Source: Steinernema hermaphroditum
Lineage: Eukaryota > Nematoda > Chromadorea > Rhabditida > Steinernematidae
Reading direction: 5' to 3'
Length of the DNA: 64,000 bases
NCBI GenBank assembly: GCA_030435675.1
Contig: CM059622.1
Location: 12,896,001-12,960,000, forward strand
Shown here: positions 1 to 12,500 of the stretch, one piece after another
Layout: each line of letters begins with the position of its first letter
How positions within the stretch are numbered: the stretch's first letter is position 1
Made by a program: the position numbers and the translations under genes
The notes under the pieces: model-generated
Told to the model about the DNA's origin: nothing
The model's input: only the letters and a program-made list of their open reading frames with translations
The model's database searches: none

Positions 1-3000
1 ACCCACGGTTCCTTTGAAGTTGGAATTCGTGCTTATTCAGCTAAGGCCTTTTGATCAAACCGTCACACACACACTTCAAAGATTCGATTACATTTAGTGC
101 ACGATCTCATTTCAAGCTTCACTGATTTTTAACAAAAATTATCCTCTGATTGAATGATTAAACATTACAAATGCCACGCTCCGTACACATCTAACACAAC
201 TTACAACGAGTCCAACGGTTTGTATGGCCTTCTTTGGGCTGGCGGTGCCGAATAAGAAGAGCTGCTATGAGTCGTCGACGTCGATGGCTTGTTGAACATT
301 GCCGAAATACGACTCGAGTGCGTATATCCCAAGTTCATCGGTTTATTCCATCGCACAGAGTTCCAACTGCAATTGTGACAAAAGGTCTAAAGAGCAAATA
401 GTGATCAAGTACCTTGTACCACAAGTGCTCGGCTCGATGGAAGCACTGAGACTGCGCGCCGACGAATCCGCGGCGGTCGAGCGTGAACTGCCCGAACCGC
501 CCGAGTAGCGCCGATAGAAGTGTCCGTGAGTGGTCATCGGGACTCGCGGACTCTGTAACGTTGAGCCGAGATCGACTCAGTGCATAGTAGAGCCTAAAGA
601 GAAGATACCGTAGTATGGAGTTTTGTTAAATGGTAGGTGAAAACGCGTTATAGCTACCAGAAATTGTATGCATAAAATACGCGTGGAGATACGAGATCAC
701 TTTTGATCGCACCACACATGAATATGATGAAATGCGCGGACAGATGCCAGAAAAGAGCCTTTAATTCGAATTCAAGATGAATCGGGATTACGAACATAAT
801 TACAAGCCCCCCCCCTGGGCTGTAGTCTCTCAGTAGTCCTAGTGGGCATCAAAATTGAGGGTTAACCTGGTCACACAACCTTGAAACTGACCAGAACGGT
901 CAAGGGTAATCCGCTGAAACCTGGATATCTACACACCTAGAAGAAGGCGAAGGGAAAGTCGAATGGAAGGGAGCATGATCAACATCAATAAAACACGAAA
1001 CATTCCCTGCCTAAAATCACGTCAGATTCGAAGTCAGTCATCTTTTTCTCACTCTTTGGTGGCCCATGTTAGAAAAAAAACGAGAAAAAACATAATTATT
1101 CGTAGTGAAATGGACGCAGAAGTTGAGAATTGTTGGGTAGTAGACCATATCCGACGTCTAGACTGACTAGACGCCTTTTTGTATCTAGGATTGTACACAT
1201 AAAGGATATAGTTGTTGATGAACCCCACTCGACCGGTCGTTCCCCACAACACAACGAGAATGATCGACATCGATACGATAAAACGTAAAATCATAAAAAT
1301 GAAAAGAATGAGAATTTCAAAGGGATGCACGGCGGTTCGTGAACGGAAGTCACAGAACGTTCACCAGACTGACAACCTTGAAAATAATTGCGGGCATCGG
1401 GCGCAGGTACGCTCTCGTTTCAACTGCATAAAAAACGGCTCCATTGCCACTGTTTACCCCACCATTTGCAACGCATTACGCGTTTCTATGGAACGCGTAA
1501 ACGGTTTTGCAGTCTTGGTTCGTGAACGATATTTCCACATGGAATTTCGTTGCAACCGTGAGCTATCTCACTTCACATCGAAAACAAGAGGAAATGGAGT
1601 GAAATATTGAAGAAAATTCAACGAAACGATATGCTAACCTCAACGAGCCAATTGTGTTAAAACTAATCTTCTTCGGTTCTGTACATAACTGGAGGAAATA
1701 TTTAGTGAATATTATACAAAACGGCTCACTAGTGTCGCGGTGGCGAGCGGTCATGCTAAACCCTCCGGGCGATCTCTAAGTGTCTGGCTGGCCAGACAGC
1801 AAACCCTGTGGCAGTTGTGACTGTTCCGGACCACGGACCATCAGATTCGAGCTCAGAAGTGTTCGCTCTGACGCAAACGATGTTCCGCTACCGTATCCGA
1901 AGATTTTCCGATTCCCAGAAGCCCCATGAAGCGCTCCGCCACCCACGGGTTCGACATGAACGCCACGCCAGGGATGAAGCCATCTGCCAGACATCCTCTG
2001 TTTGTCTATTTTCGGCGTCGTGCAAGACGAAATGCCTTTGATTCAGGAAATAAAGTCGTATACAAAACGTTCAAAGAGCAACAACTTGAACCAAAAATGC
2101 GATTTGCCACAACCATGCTTCGCCATTGGGTGGCAAAAATTGAGCAAAATTGTAAATCTTTTAAGAAAGTCACCAGCAACCACACTATACATATACTGTG
2201 CACAAGAGTGCAAAGAGCGTTAACTACGAAATGATGCAGAATGATATGCAATACACAGTACAATAAATAAAAAGTTATCACACAACATTAGACGATTGAT
2301 AATGAGGAAAAATGTCCGGAAACCCAGCATGTGCTGTTGTACAAAAATTTGGACTTAAAGGCGGACTTGTCGAAACAGAATTTATAAAGATTCTATTTAG
2401 AGGCTAGAGAAAATGAGAAATTTAAAAATCGAATGTTTGCAGTATTCTTAGCCAAATTTGTGCTAGAAATAAATCAAATAAGTGCACAAAAATTAAGTCT
2501 TACATAACAAAGAAACTTGGATCACACGTATTTACAAAATTTTGACCGGAAACAAAAATCCGAAAATCATTACTACTTTTGTTCAGTTCAAATACAGCGC
2601 AACAACGAGCAGATAAGTCTCTTTGAAATGATATAGTATACTGAAGCAAAAGCTTAGTACAGCGTAAGAAATGGTTGACCAATGACTCCCTCGAATTAAA
2701 CCAAAAAGATCAACGTACATGTCTTGCTTTTTTCGACAGATGGGCTTAGAGAACAAAGGTTCTGAGCGTCCCTCAGATTCGTTCAAATGTTCGATTAACG
2801 CTTCTCCATCGTTATTTTTATCGCAACTTGGACAAGGGCGAAAATAAATAGCGTTTTCGCTCTAGGCACCTCTTTGCACCGCAGGGAGCGGCGCTGGCAG
2901 CAAAGCACGCCACCGAGATCAAAGACACAAGCAACTCGGCTGGAAAACGCGAAGAAAAATCGTTTTCGCCGCCGCCACCGTCCAAACTAATCATTAGTCA

Positions 3001-4260
3001 GTCATCAACGCGAAGAAGAATGCAAAGCGGATCGAAGCGCTCGCAGCGCCGCCTAATTGTGATTCATTCTGCAAATTACGGTGCTCAGCGCATCACGCTC
3101 TCCATTATCCACCACGCAACAATAAACACGTTCGTTGTTGTTCCACTTGCAGCCTCACGCGATCCACGTCTAACAGCTCGCATTAAGTGCGTTTTGGAGG
3201 ACGTCTTGCACGGATCTGCAGTTTAAACTTATGAAAAAGGCGTAGTATAGACATATAAAAAAGGAGTTCGAAGGCTATTGAGAAAGTTCTTGATAATGGT
3301 TCATTACAAAAATTGTTGCAAACGAGGAAATTGGGTCATATGTGAAGCTCATTTCAACTCTATGGACATGGAGGCCAAATGTGAAAAAATTATCTAAAAC
3401 GTTTCCAATTTGTTAAATGCGATAACAGACTACAGGGACTTTTTTTGTAGACAGACTCGCAGAAAGAGGAGCCTTATTTCAATTTTAAGTAAATAGAGGC
3501 CAATTTTGAAAAAAATGTAAACAAAAGAACCCATCCTGCCCGACCGTGCAAGGCCTGTTTCGAAGTTGATCCTTACAACAGCCCACTATTCTAAGCCAAG
3601 ACGTTCTTGTTCGCAGGATATGTTGGCCTTTCCGTGGAAAGCGTTTAAAATAAAACGAAGAGGTCGAAAAGTAGACAAAAATATTTATTGACTCAGAAAT
3701 ATTCCTTAACTTTCCGTAACATTCGAGCGAGCTGATTTCACTTTCAGTGACACAACGCAAAACACAGTGTTTGATACGAAATAAACGAAGATAAGTTAAC
3801 TGTAGTAAGTTCAATAAATTACTCAAAAATGGGAAATGTTTGTGAAAGAAGTTTCCTGAATGTTAACAATTTTTATCCAAAAGTTTTGTATATTAAGGAC
3901 CCAAATGAAAAATATATTCAGATAACCTTGCTGAGGCTATTTCAATCAGTTTTTCTTAACAGTTTTCTTTGGAAAACACAAGCGGAAATGGGAGTAGAGT
4001 CATGAGCAAAAATATGCCTTATACCAGAAAGAATTCACTGAAATTAAGCACCATTTTCAACAAAAATCAAAATCATAACTGAATTCGCCGCATCCTACCA
4101 TCTTATATTACAAGATGTGCCTATAAAATGGAACCTGAAAGCGATCCAAAGTTGCTTATGGAATCTTAACGTATTTGCGTTCAATTTTATAGCTGCCCAG
4201 TTATAGGACTAGATAGGAAACGTCTTGAAATGCCCGTTTAAAGAGACACATATCTATATC
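1..4260. other. No established gene; GC-rich coding-like patches
   Basis: I find no gene that I can name here. Two patches on the minus strand look more coding-like than their surroundings. About 350-540 reads as a Ser/Gly/Ala-rich peptide with G/C at most third positions and runs into a possible GT donor near 418. About 1,860-2,000 has a minus frame containing 'FIPGVAFMSNPWVAERFMG' with strong G/C third-position bias. Around 2,870-3,230 is another GC-rich island, with no clear frame. The rest is AT-richer and broken by stops. These could be exons of a minus-strand gene or simply GC-rich regulatory DNA. Confidence 0.4.
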
Positions 4261-4390
4261 CTAATGATTAGGCGAAAGTGCCAATCGATCAAGAAGATCG
4301 GGGAATTCCTCGGCGCCGGTGGTCGGGATGGCACAGTGTCGGTTCCAAGAGGCGTGTGATCGATCGGCGCCGTCGGGAGAGACACTTTCG
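4261..4390 (-). other. Possible 3'-terminal coding exon (minus strand)
   Basis: On the minus strand a frame with C-rich third positions reads '...AIPTTGAEEFPDLLDRLALSPNH' and stops at 4261. A T-rich AG acceptor-like site lies upstream at about 4,410. I do not recognise the peptide and found no partner exon that would confirm it. A second minus frame over the same bases is also open for much of the stretch, so the frame is uncertain. It is listed as a candidate only. Confidence 0.2.
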
Positions 4391-6283
4391 AGGAAAACTA
4401 TTTTTAACAGCTGGCACATGTAACAAATTTCGACGCGTCTACAAGCCACAGCAGCGTGTTGGCGTTAACAAAAGCGAACATCGCGACGTCTACAGAGAGG
4501 ACGGGACACTGACTGATACGACGGAAGATGGAAAAAACAGATTAAAGCTGGTTTGCAAGAAGGAGATAATTAATGGTGATAGTGAGTGGTGATGAAGCGA
4601 TGAGAAATTGGAGATATGAAAGGGAAGGGATGTTGTTGGAAAGGGAGGCAACATCCAGAAACATCCCGAACACGAAGAGTGCTGAAAACTCGGAATTCTC
4701 TAGCGATACTTCAGTCTTTGACTGCTGTCATTATTAAGTAATCGGATTAAAATCACATCGATCGTGATTCATATTCAGCTGTCGGTCTTTATAGGGATAA
4801 AAAAATGAAATAGTAAAGCAAAGGTTACTTAGCATTAACTAGAACAGAAGACGAAAAAGGCGAACAGAATTTCCTTCCTCGTGGCTACCTTCTAAACCAT
4901 TAGCACCTTCATTGGTTTATCATCTCTGGAAATGACTTTGGTTCTGAGCAGAGTTCTCAAAAACCGTCATGGATTCGTAGAAATAATCCTCTCCACTGTA
5001 ACCGTTTCGTCTATTGTTCTGGAGTTCGTCCGCTTACAGGGAGAGGTCAAACATGTAACGCAAAGATCGACACGAGAATAGGGGCAAATCGCAGGTCGAT
5101 CAAGATGCACATCGATCGAGATATGTCCAATTCCGAACGATTTGCAATTGTAAGGCTTTGAGAGATTATATAATTGTGTGTATAGTCTGCGTTTTCGGAA
5201 ATTTTCTTTCGGAAAGCATAGGGTACGTGGATGAACATATGTATATATTTCAGCATACGAATAATTAATTATCGCAGTACTCTGATGAATAATACCTGAC
5301 CGTCAAATAAGTGACATGGCAAATCCTTAACATCACCTGTCTCACCGACCAACGGAAGCTGAGTGATTCAGGTTCAAAATAGCCGGACAGTTGGCGAACT
5401 TTGGTGAGCAAAAATTGGCGCCTTGAGATCGTTGAGTTCAAATGTGACACTTAGCATATTTTCAAGAGATTTACGTTATAAAGAACTAGATGAAAAGACA
5501 TATTTGGCAAACGAAGCATAAAGGAAATTAGACTCCTTTCTGATCCCCTTCCAGGGAACCGGTGTTTCCAAGCGACAATAACGGATGCCATTTGCAGAGG
5601 AAATCGGAAAATGAGGAAGAAGTTCAGAGCAAATAGATGTAATCGTTTTCCGCGAAAGCCTCGGCGGATCGTTTGCAGAGAGATGAATGGCGTGCCGTGA
5701 AAAAGGTGTCGAATAACATTTCGCGGAGAAAAAGAGAGTTTAAATCCAGCCAAAATTAATTGCTCGCAAAGCTTGATTGAGTGGATGGGGCCAAAGGGGA
5801 GAAGTGGGGGCAATGGGTGTTATTTTTTTGATGGGGAGATAGCCCTCCCACACTCCTAAAAAAAGACGTCACTCACAGTTAGTGACGCCGAACCCCACGC
5901 GTCTTGTTTTCAGCGGGGAGCGCCAGGTAACCCAATCGTTCGTCATTGTCTCACTCGAACGATAAAACTTTCGACGCCGGCCTGTGGCGAAGGGTTTCTT
6001 GTTTTCGGGTGAACGAAACCGGCTGCTCACCTTTTATTGGTGGGAAACAAGGCGACGCCTAATTATGGGGAGATCACAATTTTATGGGGTACGGGTTGAT
6101 TGGGTGGAAGATGCTAGTTGCGGTCTCTTAACAGAACATTTGGAAATTTAGCAAAAACGATAAAATGGGTACTAAATGAGAGTTATGAGTGAGGCACGAA
6201 ATATGACCTGTTTTTGGCCATGCTTTGCCCGCCATGTTGGGCAGATGTTCCGGCATATTCAAAAAATGCGCCCAAAATGCGCC

Positions 6284-6316
6284 CAGTTCACATTGAACAT
6301 TGTTCAATGTGAACTG
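6284..6316. repeat. Perfect 33-base palindrome
   Basis: The arms are exactly complementary: CAGTTCACATTGAACA at 6284-6299, one spacer base at 6300, then its reverse complement at 6301-6316. Just upstream the 11-base word AAAATGCGCCC occurs twice in tandem. The function is unknown. Possibilities are a dimeric protein-binding site, the terminus of a small inverted-repeat element, or a transcribed hairpin. Confidence 0.95.
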
Positions 6317-6604
6317 AGTAATGTGGTTTTATCAGTACAAATTCATATTGCTTATAGAGCCAAAAGCTTTAGTAAATCGTAAAAGGAACTGCTGAGCATG
6401 AATTTCTGGTATGAGCTTTACTCTCACAAAATGGAGCACTTTCTCCTAGGCATAGTCAAAAGTAATACAATGGAAATACATCCTAAAGCCAGCTCTAAAA
6501 ACACTGGCGGGAAATGACCCTTACCGCAACATCGAACGATGTCGTCACTGCGTCATAAAAGTGACCACTCACATCGGAAACAGATGGCCTGCGACACATC
6601 CGCC

Positions 6605-6912
6605 CTTCAACCCTGATCAATCACGGTGTCACAACACAGTACAGCCGAGGAGGCGAACGTCGGACAAGACCCGCGGTCAAAAAAGTTCCACCCACACGCA
6701 CGAACGTCGCCGAGAGTCATAAAGCCGTCATGTGACGACCGCGTCGTCACGGTGAGTAATCCGAGAATGCGAGTTCTTAAATGTGCGTGAACGGGGATTA
6801 TTCCGCGAGAACTATACGACGCGCGAGTTTTCGCAAATTTAGAAATCGATCATCAGGTGGTCGCCGGGTGACAACGACGATGAGCCGCTGACGGCGACGT
6901 CGACGGCGCGCT
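6605..6912 (+). other. Possible terminal exon pair in GC-rich island
   Basis: An open plus-strand frame runs through the GC-rich island up to ACG|GTGAGT at 6751/6752. That is a consensus-like donor. About 90 bases later AAATTTAG| is a good acceptor. Joining the two keeps the frame open to a TGA at about 6,912, and the second piece ends in 'DDEPLTATSTAR'. No homology is recognised and GC-rich DNA often stays open by chance, so this may instead be promoter DNA. An inverted repeat GTGACGAC-CGC-GTCGTCAC lies at 6732-6750, straddling the end of the first piece. Confidence 0.2.
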
Positions 6913-9597
6913 GATCAGCTCGTCATCTCGGTGCCCGGAGATCGGAGAGGAAGGTCGGCAAGTGGGAGCGGGAGATGAGGCGGCCTGATGAAAAACGTGA
7001 AGAAGATGTTCCGGTTCGTTCGCTTAATGCGAATTATCCGAATCGCTCTTGGGTCGCTCTTCGACTGCGAAGGCGAGACGGTTTTAAACGGGAAGACAAG
7101 AAATGCGGGTCAATCGAGGTTTTTTTTTGTAATTTGATTTGTTGCAAACGGGGATCGGGGATGTGGTGAAAGGTGATGAGGGAGTAGCTGGGAATTGGCG
7201 GGGAAAGATCCTTGGAAATCTATCGAGGAAACGAAGAATACACTTTTGGGAGATACAGCGTGGCAAAAAAATCCATCCGCTCATGTGCCGATTGTGACAC
7301 TTTGTCTTGCCTATGCAAGTTACTAAAAAACTTACAAAATCAAGTCCCAAAAATTCAGAATTTTACATTTTTGACACCTTAAAGATGTTTGAACTTGCTC
7401 AAAACAACACTTTTGAGGTTCAAAAAATGGTCCATTGCTGGGAGTGTGCAAACTCTGTCGTCAGCCCTGCACGCGTTTCTCAACGGCGCTAAACATCTGA
7501 TTCTGAAGTAGGTCGGCCACCTGAAGCTGAGTTCAAATGTCTGTTTTTCGTCAGAAATACGAAAAACGAAGACCTCGTTTAAATGCAGTAGCCAGCGTGA
7601 GAACGCTGACTTGGTTCACGGTTTCTGTGTCTGGTAGACTTGTATCTGCCGGTTTGGTTAAAATGGTGGAATTGACCGATTTGGCGTGCTTACAATAGGC
7701 GTTGCAAAGCCTTGATTCTGACAATACCATAGTCATTAACAACGAAGATGAGCAAAAATTTAAAAACTGACCTTATTTTCTTTTGTAATTGCAGATTATC
7801 AAAACAAGACTAGACCCATCGCCATCAGACGCTTTCGGTCAACTCGAATAATTCCGAATTGACCCAGAAGGGGTGTTGCAAGGCGTTAATTGATTCGTTT
7901 AACTTCCAATAACATCCGATCATATTATAAAAGGAATTCAGTAACATCTTCACAATAACAAGCTACTACTGTAATTTAAAACGCCACGGGCATGACATCA
8001 ACAGCAGAATATAGTGAAAGTCATGGGAAAGTCGGCACAACGAGAAGACGATGCTCAGCCTAGGAGACAATAAATCTCGCGATCTCGATAATGACTTGTT
8101 CTTCTTTCGCGTTCCAAACGAGGTTCGCCAATTAATCAGCGCTTTTGATTGATTGAGATCTTCGTCGCATTCACGGGATATTGAGAAGTAGTTCATAAAA
8201 TTTTATGAGACAGGTAGATCACATGTGGGTGTGACATTTATGGCTTATGAAATAGACAAAAACACAACCGGAAGTGCAAGGAAGTAGTTTAGACAAGTTT
8301 TTTTTTGCCACCGATCATAGAAATCTTAGTCACAGAAAGGAAGCGGAAGCAAAAAGACGCGTTTGACACTCTTAAAAAGAAGACCACAAGGATGAGAATG
8401 GCATCACGGCAGAGATATGAGTGCAAACCGCAGTGAAGCTAAAGGGTGACACTACTAAAACTGCACGAAGTTATGGTACTATGAGAGGACTTGGCTTTTG
8501 ATCGGCGGTGATAATTTCCCATTAAGCAAGGGACAACGTGTACCTGGGCACGTCTGCCTACTCAGCATTTCGTCTGATAAACGTAGAGCCACTGAATATA
8601 AAGTACATAGAAGTACAAAGGAGTATGGAAATCTACCCATAACAATACTGTCACTGCCTTCTTTGTTTGGAAATTCACATACAAGTAGTTAAATGGCACC
8701 ACCGAGAAAACGTTTGGTCTTTCTCGTAACGCTTCGCCCTAAATGTTTCAAGGAAAGCTATGAAAAGTAACCTTAGAAGTCAGCCGAGTTGAACCAACGA
8801 AGTCATGCTTTCATATCATAGACATTATGGAAGGAAGTCATAATCATAGAAGGCATAGGATGAGTCATGGACCAAGGACGAGATAGTGCATGGACCGGGT
8901 AAGAGATGAACACGGACCGGGGACGGGATGCGGCACCGAGGACGCGTAAGATAAGACCGGTCCTGGTCATGGAAAGAGCATGGGATTACTTTTGGCTAAG
9001 TTACACCCTATCTCTAATTTCTGCTAGCTGTTTACCAGCCGTAGTGGGCAAATGAGAAAAGCTGTAATCGATCAGCTAATGTACCAAAACAAAGCAGGGA
9101 ATGTTACTAAACACCAACAACAAAGTATCGGATGTCCAAAGCGGCGGTCATCCAATCCAACAACGCGATGTTATGATATTCGGCACGCGCGGACAAACTG
9201 ATCAAATTGATCTTCCGCTCCCGTAAACCGACGGCAGCGCCGCGATTTACGACATCCGAACAATTGGTGCTTGCCAAGCGCGCCGCCGTCCACCGCGAAG
9301 CGCCTCGAGAGGGTGATAGGATCAAACCCGGTGGCCCAAGTAGCTGATGAGGCCCTTCGGCAGCCACTTTGCCAATCAATCGGTGACGTCAGCGAGGAGT
9401 TTTTCCTCACCTGAACACTCAGGGAGGCCGGATCACCTCCCCGGTGGTGACTAATCGACCCGAAGAGCGCAAATAAATGCTTCTTTACCAAAAAGCACAC
9501 GTTGGCATAGTGTACAAAGTGAGGACAAATCGGAGGAATATACAACAATGCAACAATTGGGCACCTTCTTCTTCTTCTTTTCGAATCGCCGACCTCT

Positions 9598-12500
9598 TCA
9601 GTCGTCGATGGTGACGTCCTTGAAGAGCACTCCCATCGACTCTTTATGGTAGATGCGGCGGATCGCCTCGCACAGCATCAACGAGATGTCGACGGTGGTG
9701 ATCTTGTGGCACTGGGATTTCTGCAGCTCGTGCGGAACGGTGTTCGTTACGATAACCTGCAAACAGAGTGGTCGTAAAGTGCTTTATGCTCTGATTCCGC
9801 GTTGTTAATGCGCTCAATCCAATTTGGAAGGCAAGTCGTAACCGTTTTGAGTGTTCGGTTCCGACCGGTTGTGAACCAATTTTCAATGGGTTGCAATAAA
9901 CAGGCACTTTTTGTTCACGTTGTCCTTAAGAATAGATGGAGATGGGCTAGAAAATAGGGTCGACGGTGCCATCATTGAATCACTTTTCTATGGGATCAAA
10001 TGCAAATTTGAGCAGTTAGTCTTTCCACTCAATAAAATTAGGTTAAAAATTTAAGTGGCTAAATTTTTACAACCAGATAATCCAAAAATTAAAATAAAAA
10101 ATAAGAGCTGAATTCCTGCATAGCTAAGTGGTCCACTCGGTGCACAGAAAAAAGTGCAACAGAAAAAAAGTCCATTTTAGATATGAGATGAAATGAAGTT
10201 AAAGCTCTATATTATCTTGTGTCCTGCTTGGAATCAAAAATATAGTACCACACGCATCGGCGGGAGCGAATACTAATACAATAAACGGCTAAATAAGCCT
10301 CGTATTTTTGATAATCAGTCATATGCATGTAGTATTCCATATCTGGTTGGGATGTTTCCCACTTTATTTTGTATGCTTTCCTCTAGAAGTTAGTGGCTAA
10401 AAAGAACAACAGGCGCTATCATGCCACGGTTATGCCTCCAAATCTCACGTGATAGCTTGATGAATAGTGTAGTTTAAATTTGCGAAAATTGGTGTGGAAA
10501 TGTATTGGAAACTACGCACTTTAAGGCATGTTTCTGATGTTTCATTTCCGCCGTAATTTTTCAATACAGTATCCCTCTTTTTCTGATGTGAATTCTTTCG
10601 GACACTTACATTGCGACAGATCGTATATTCCACCACAATATGATTTATTGCTGCATTAACCATTGAAATATTGATGCTGCTGTCAATAGATCATTGTTAA
10701 AAATCGTTTTGAACTTTCCTTTTAAACTGCTGATCTTTTGATGAGTACTTCGCTCAAATTTTTATCTCGTCTTCACCTTCGCCTGGCCAAAAAACTGAGA
10801 TCAAAGAGTACAAAGTGAAAAAAGAAAGCGGTCGTATTGATCCGAAGGGCAAACCAAAACATGCCCTTTGGTAGACAGTCTAGCCAGTCCCCACGCTCTA
10901 TGATCATTCGTGGGATCGTACATTATGCGCTTTGAGTAAAGGACTGGTCATGTACACCCAGCATCACAACAGGGAGCTATTTGAAACTGTTTTGTTTGAC
11001 TTAACACAAATGGAATTGCCAGCATAGAAAAGGTAGCTCATTTTCGTCTTATGTACAAGTTTACGAGTCTAATCTATGAGCCTTCAAGCTTTCGTAAGCA
11101 CCTACGAAAACACTAACCTGATCAATGTAAGAATTCTCCAAGAGTTCCGGAGCATCGGCCGACAGTAACCCGTGAGTGGCCAAGACATAGACCTTCTTAG
11201 CGCCGTTCCGCTTCAAGACCTCTGCGGCCGAGACGAACGCTTGAACCTCGTCGATGATGTCGTCGACAAGGAAAGCGATGCGCCCTTCGACGTCTCCGAC
11301 AACAGTCATCGGAGGTTTCTCCTTAGCAACCTAAACCCGCAGATTCAACATCATCATGGCCTTGTCAACCAACGAATTACCATAATGGGGAAGAGCTCAT
11401 AGCTAGCGGTAGGCGCCACGTTCATGGAACCACTGCTGATAGTGCGAACTCTCGGAGAGTTCTTCAGTTCCTGATCTCCGAAGTTCGCCGTGGAACTAAC
11501 GGCCCGAGTACGAGTGGCCGGATTGGTCGGCGGAGAGTTTGGAGGCGGCGATGGAGAAGACATAGGAAGGAAGAAGTCGGTCTTCTTCTCTTTCTTAGGC
11601 TCCTTGGGCTCGTCGGAGTCATTCGGTTCCTTCATCAGCTCAGGGCAGTCGAAGGTGGGCGACAGAAGAGGAGGAGGACTCTGACGGCCGTCTTCGTTCG
11701 CATCTTCGCGATCCTTGTTGTCTTCTCCGTGGATGACGGCTACGGCCAAGCGAAGTCGGTCAGCGTACGAAGTAGCCTGAAATCGTTGGTTACGATCATC
11801 AGGTGATTCAGTGATGAATAAGGCTTTCAGAAAGGGCACATTTCTATCGTGTTTCAAGTGGAGTTTTGGTGTGAAATTTGAAACCAATCTCGTGGGTATG
11901 TCTTTTGTTTCAGATTTAAGAATGGTCCTTGCTCGATAATGGATCAGAATCAATTGATAACTACAGTAAGATGACCTGATTTTCCTTACCTTATGCATAA
12001 CTCCAGGACTCTTGGCCACGATCACACCGTTACGGTAGTCGTGAATGTTCTCGCGAACGTATTGCAGAAGAAAGGGAGAAGCACGAAGATTGTCCACAGG
12101 GATGCTGAAGAACCCCTGCAAGTTTCACTTTTTCGATAGCTTTGTCGATTGACATGTGGAGGCATACTTGAATCTCCTTCTTGTACAGATCCAGAGATAC
12201 AAGCCGTGTGGCGCCGCACTTGCAGATCATGTCGGCCACGAGCTTCATCGTGATGGCCGAGCGTCGGAGCATTCGGCATTGCTTGCTGTAGGGAAGGAAG
12301 GGCATGACGACGGTGATGGCTTTGGCAGACGAAGTCTTGCAGGCGTAGATGAGGGTGAGTGTCTCCATGAGGTCGTTGTTGACATCTTTGGAGGAAGACT
12401 GCAGGATGAACACGTGTTTTCCGCGCACACTCTGCAATATAAGGGCATAAGGTTGGTCTTGACGTTGCGAGAAAATGAGTCTGAATGAAAGCACAAAAAA

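Larger units (their letters stand above)
4391..9597. other. Non-coding DNA with GC-rich island at 6.5-7.1 kb
   Basis: No protein family is recognisable. The notable content is a 33-base palindrome at 6284-6316 and a GC-rich island at about 6,520-7,100. The island has a 19-base inverted repeat and a consensus-like donor and acceptor pair. Around 8,830-8,990 is purine-rich and mildly repetitive (GGACCGGGA/GGACGAG-like words). The remainder is AT-rich with frequent stops in all frames. Confidence 0.5.

Noticed and set aside
9560..9585. CTT trinucleotide run after the PRPSAP stop
   Set aside because: Ordinary simple-sequence DNA in the 3' untranslated region; too short to be notable.
10115..10145. 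tRNA A-box-like word TAGCTAAGTGG
   Set aside because: No matching B box (GGTTCGANNCC) or cloverleaf-forming sequence lies at the required distance.
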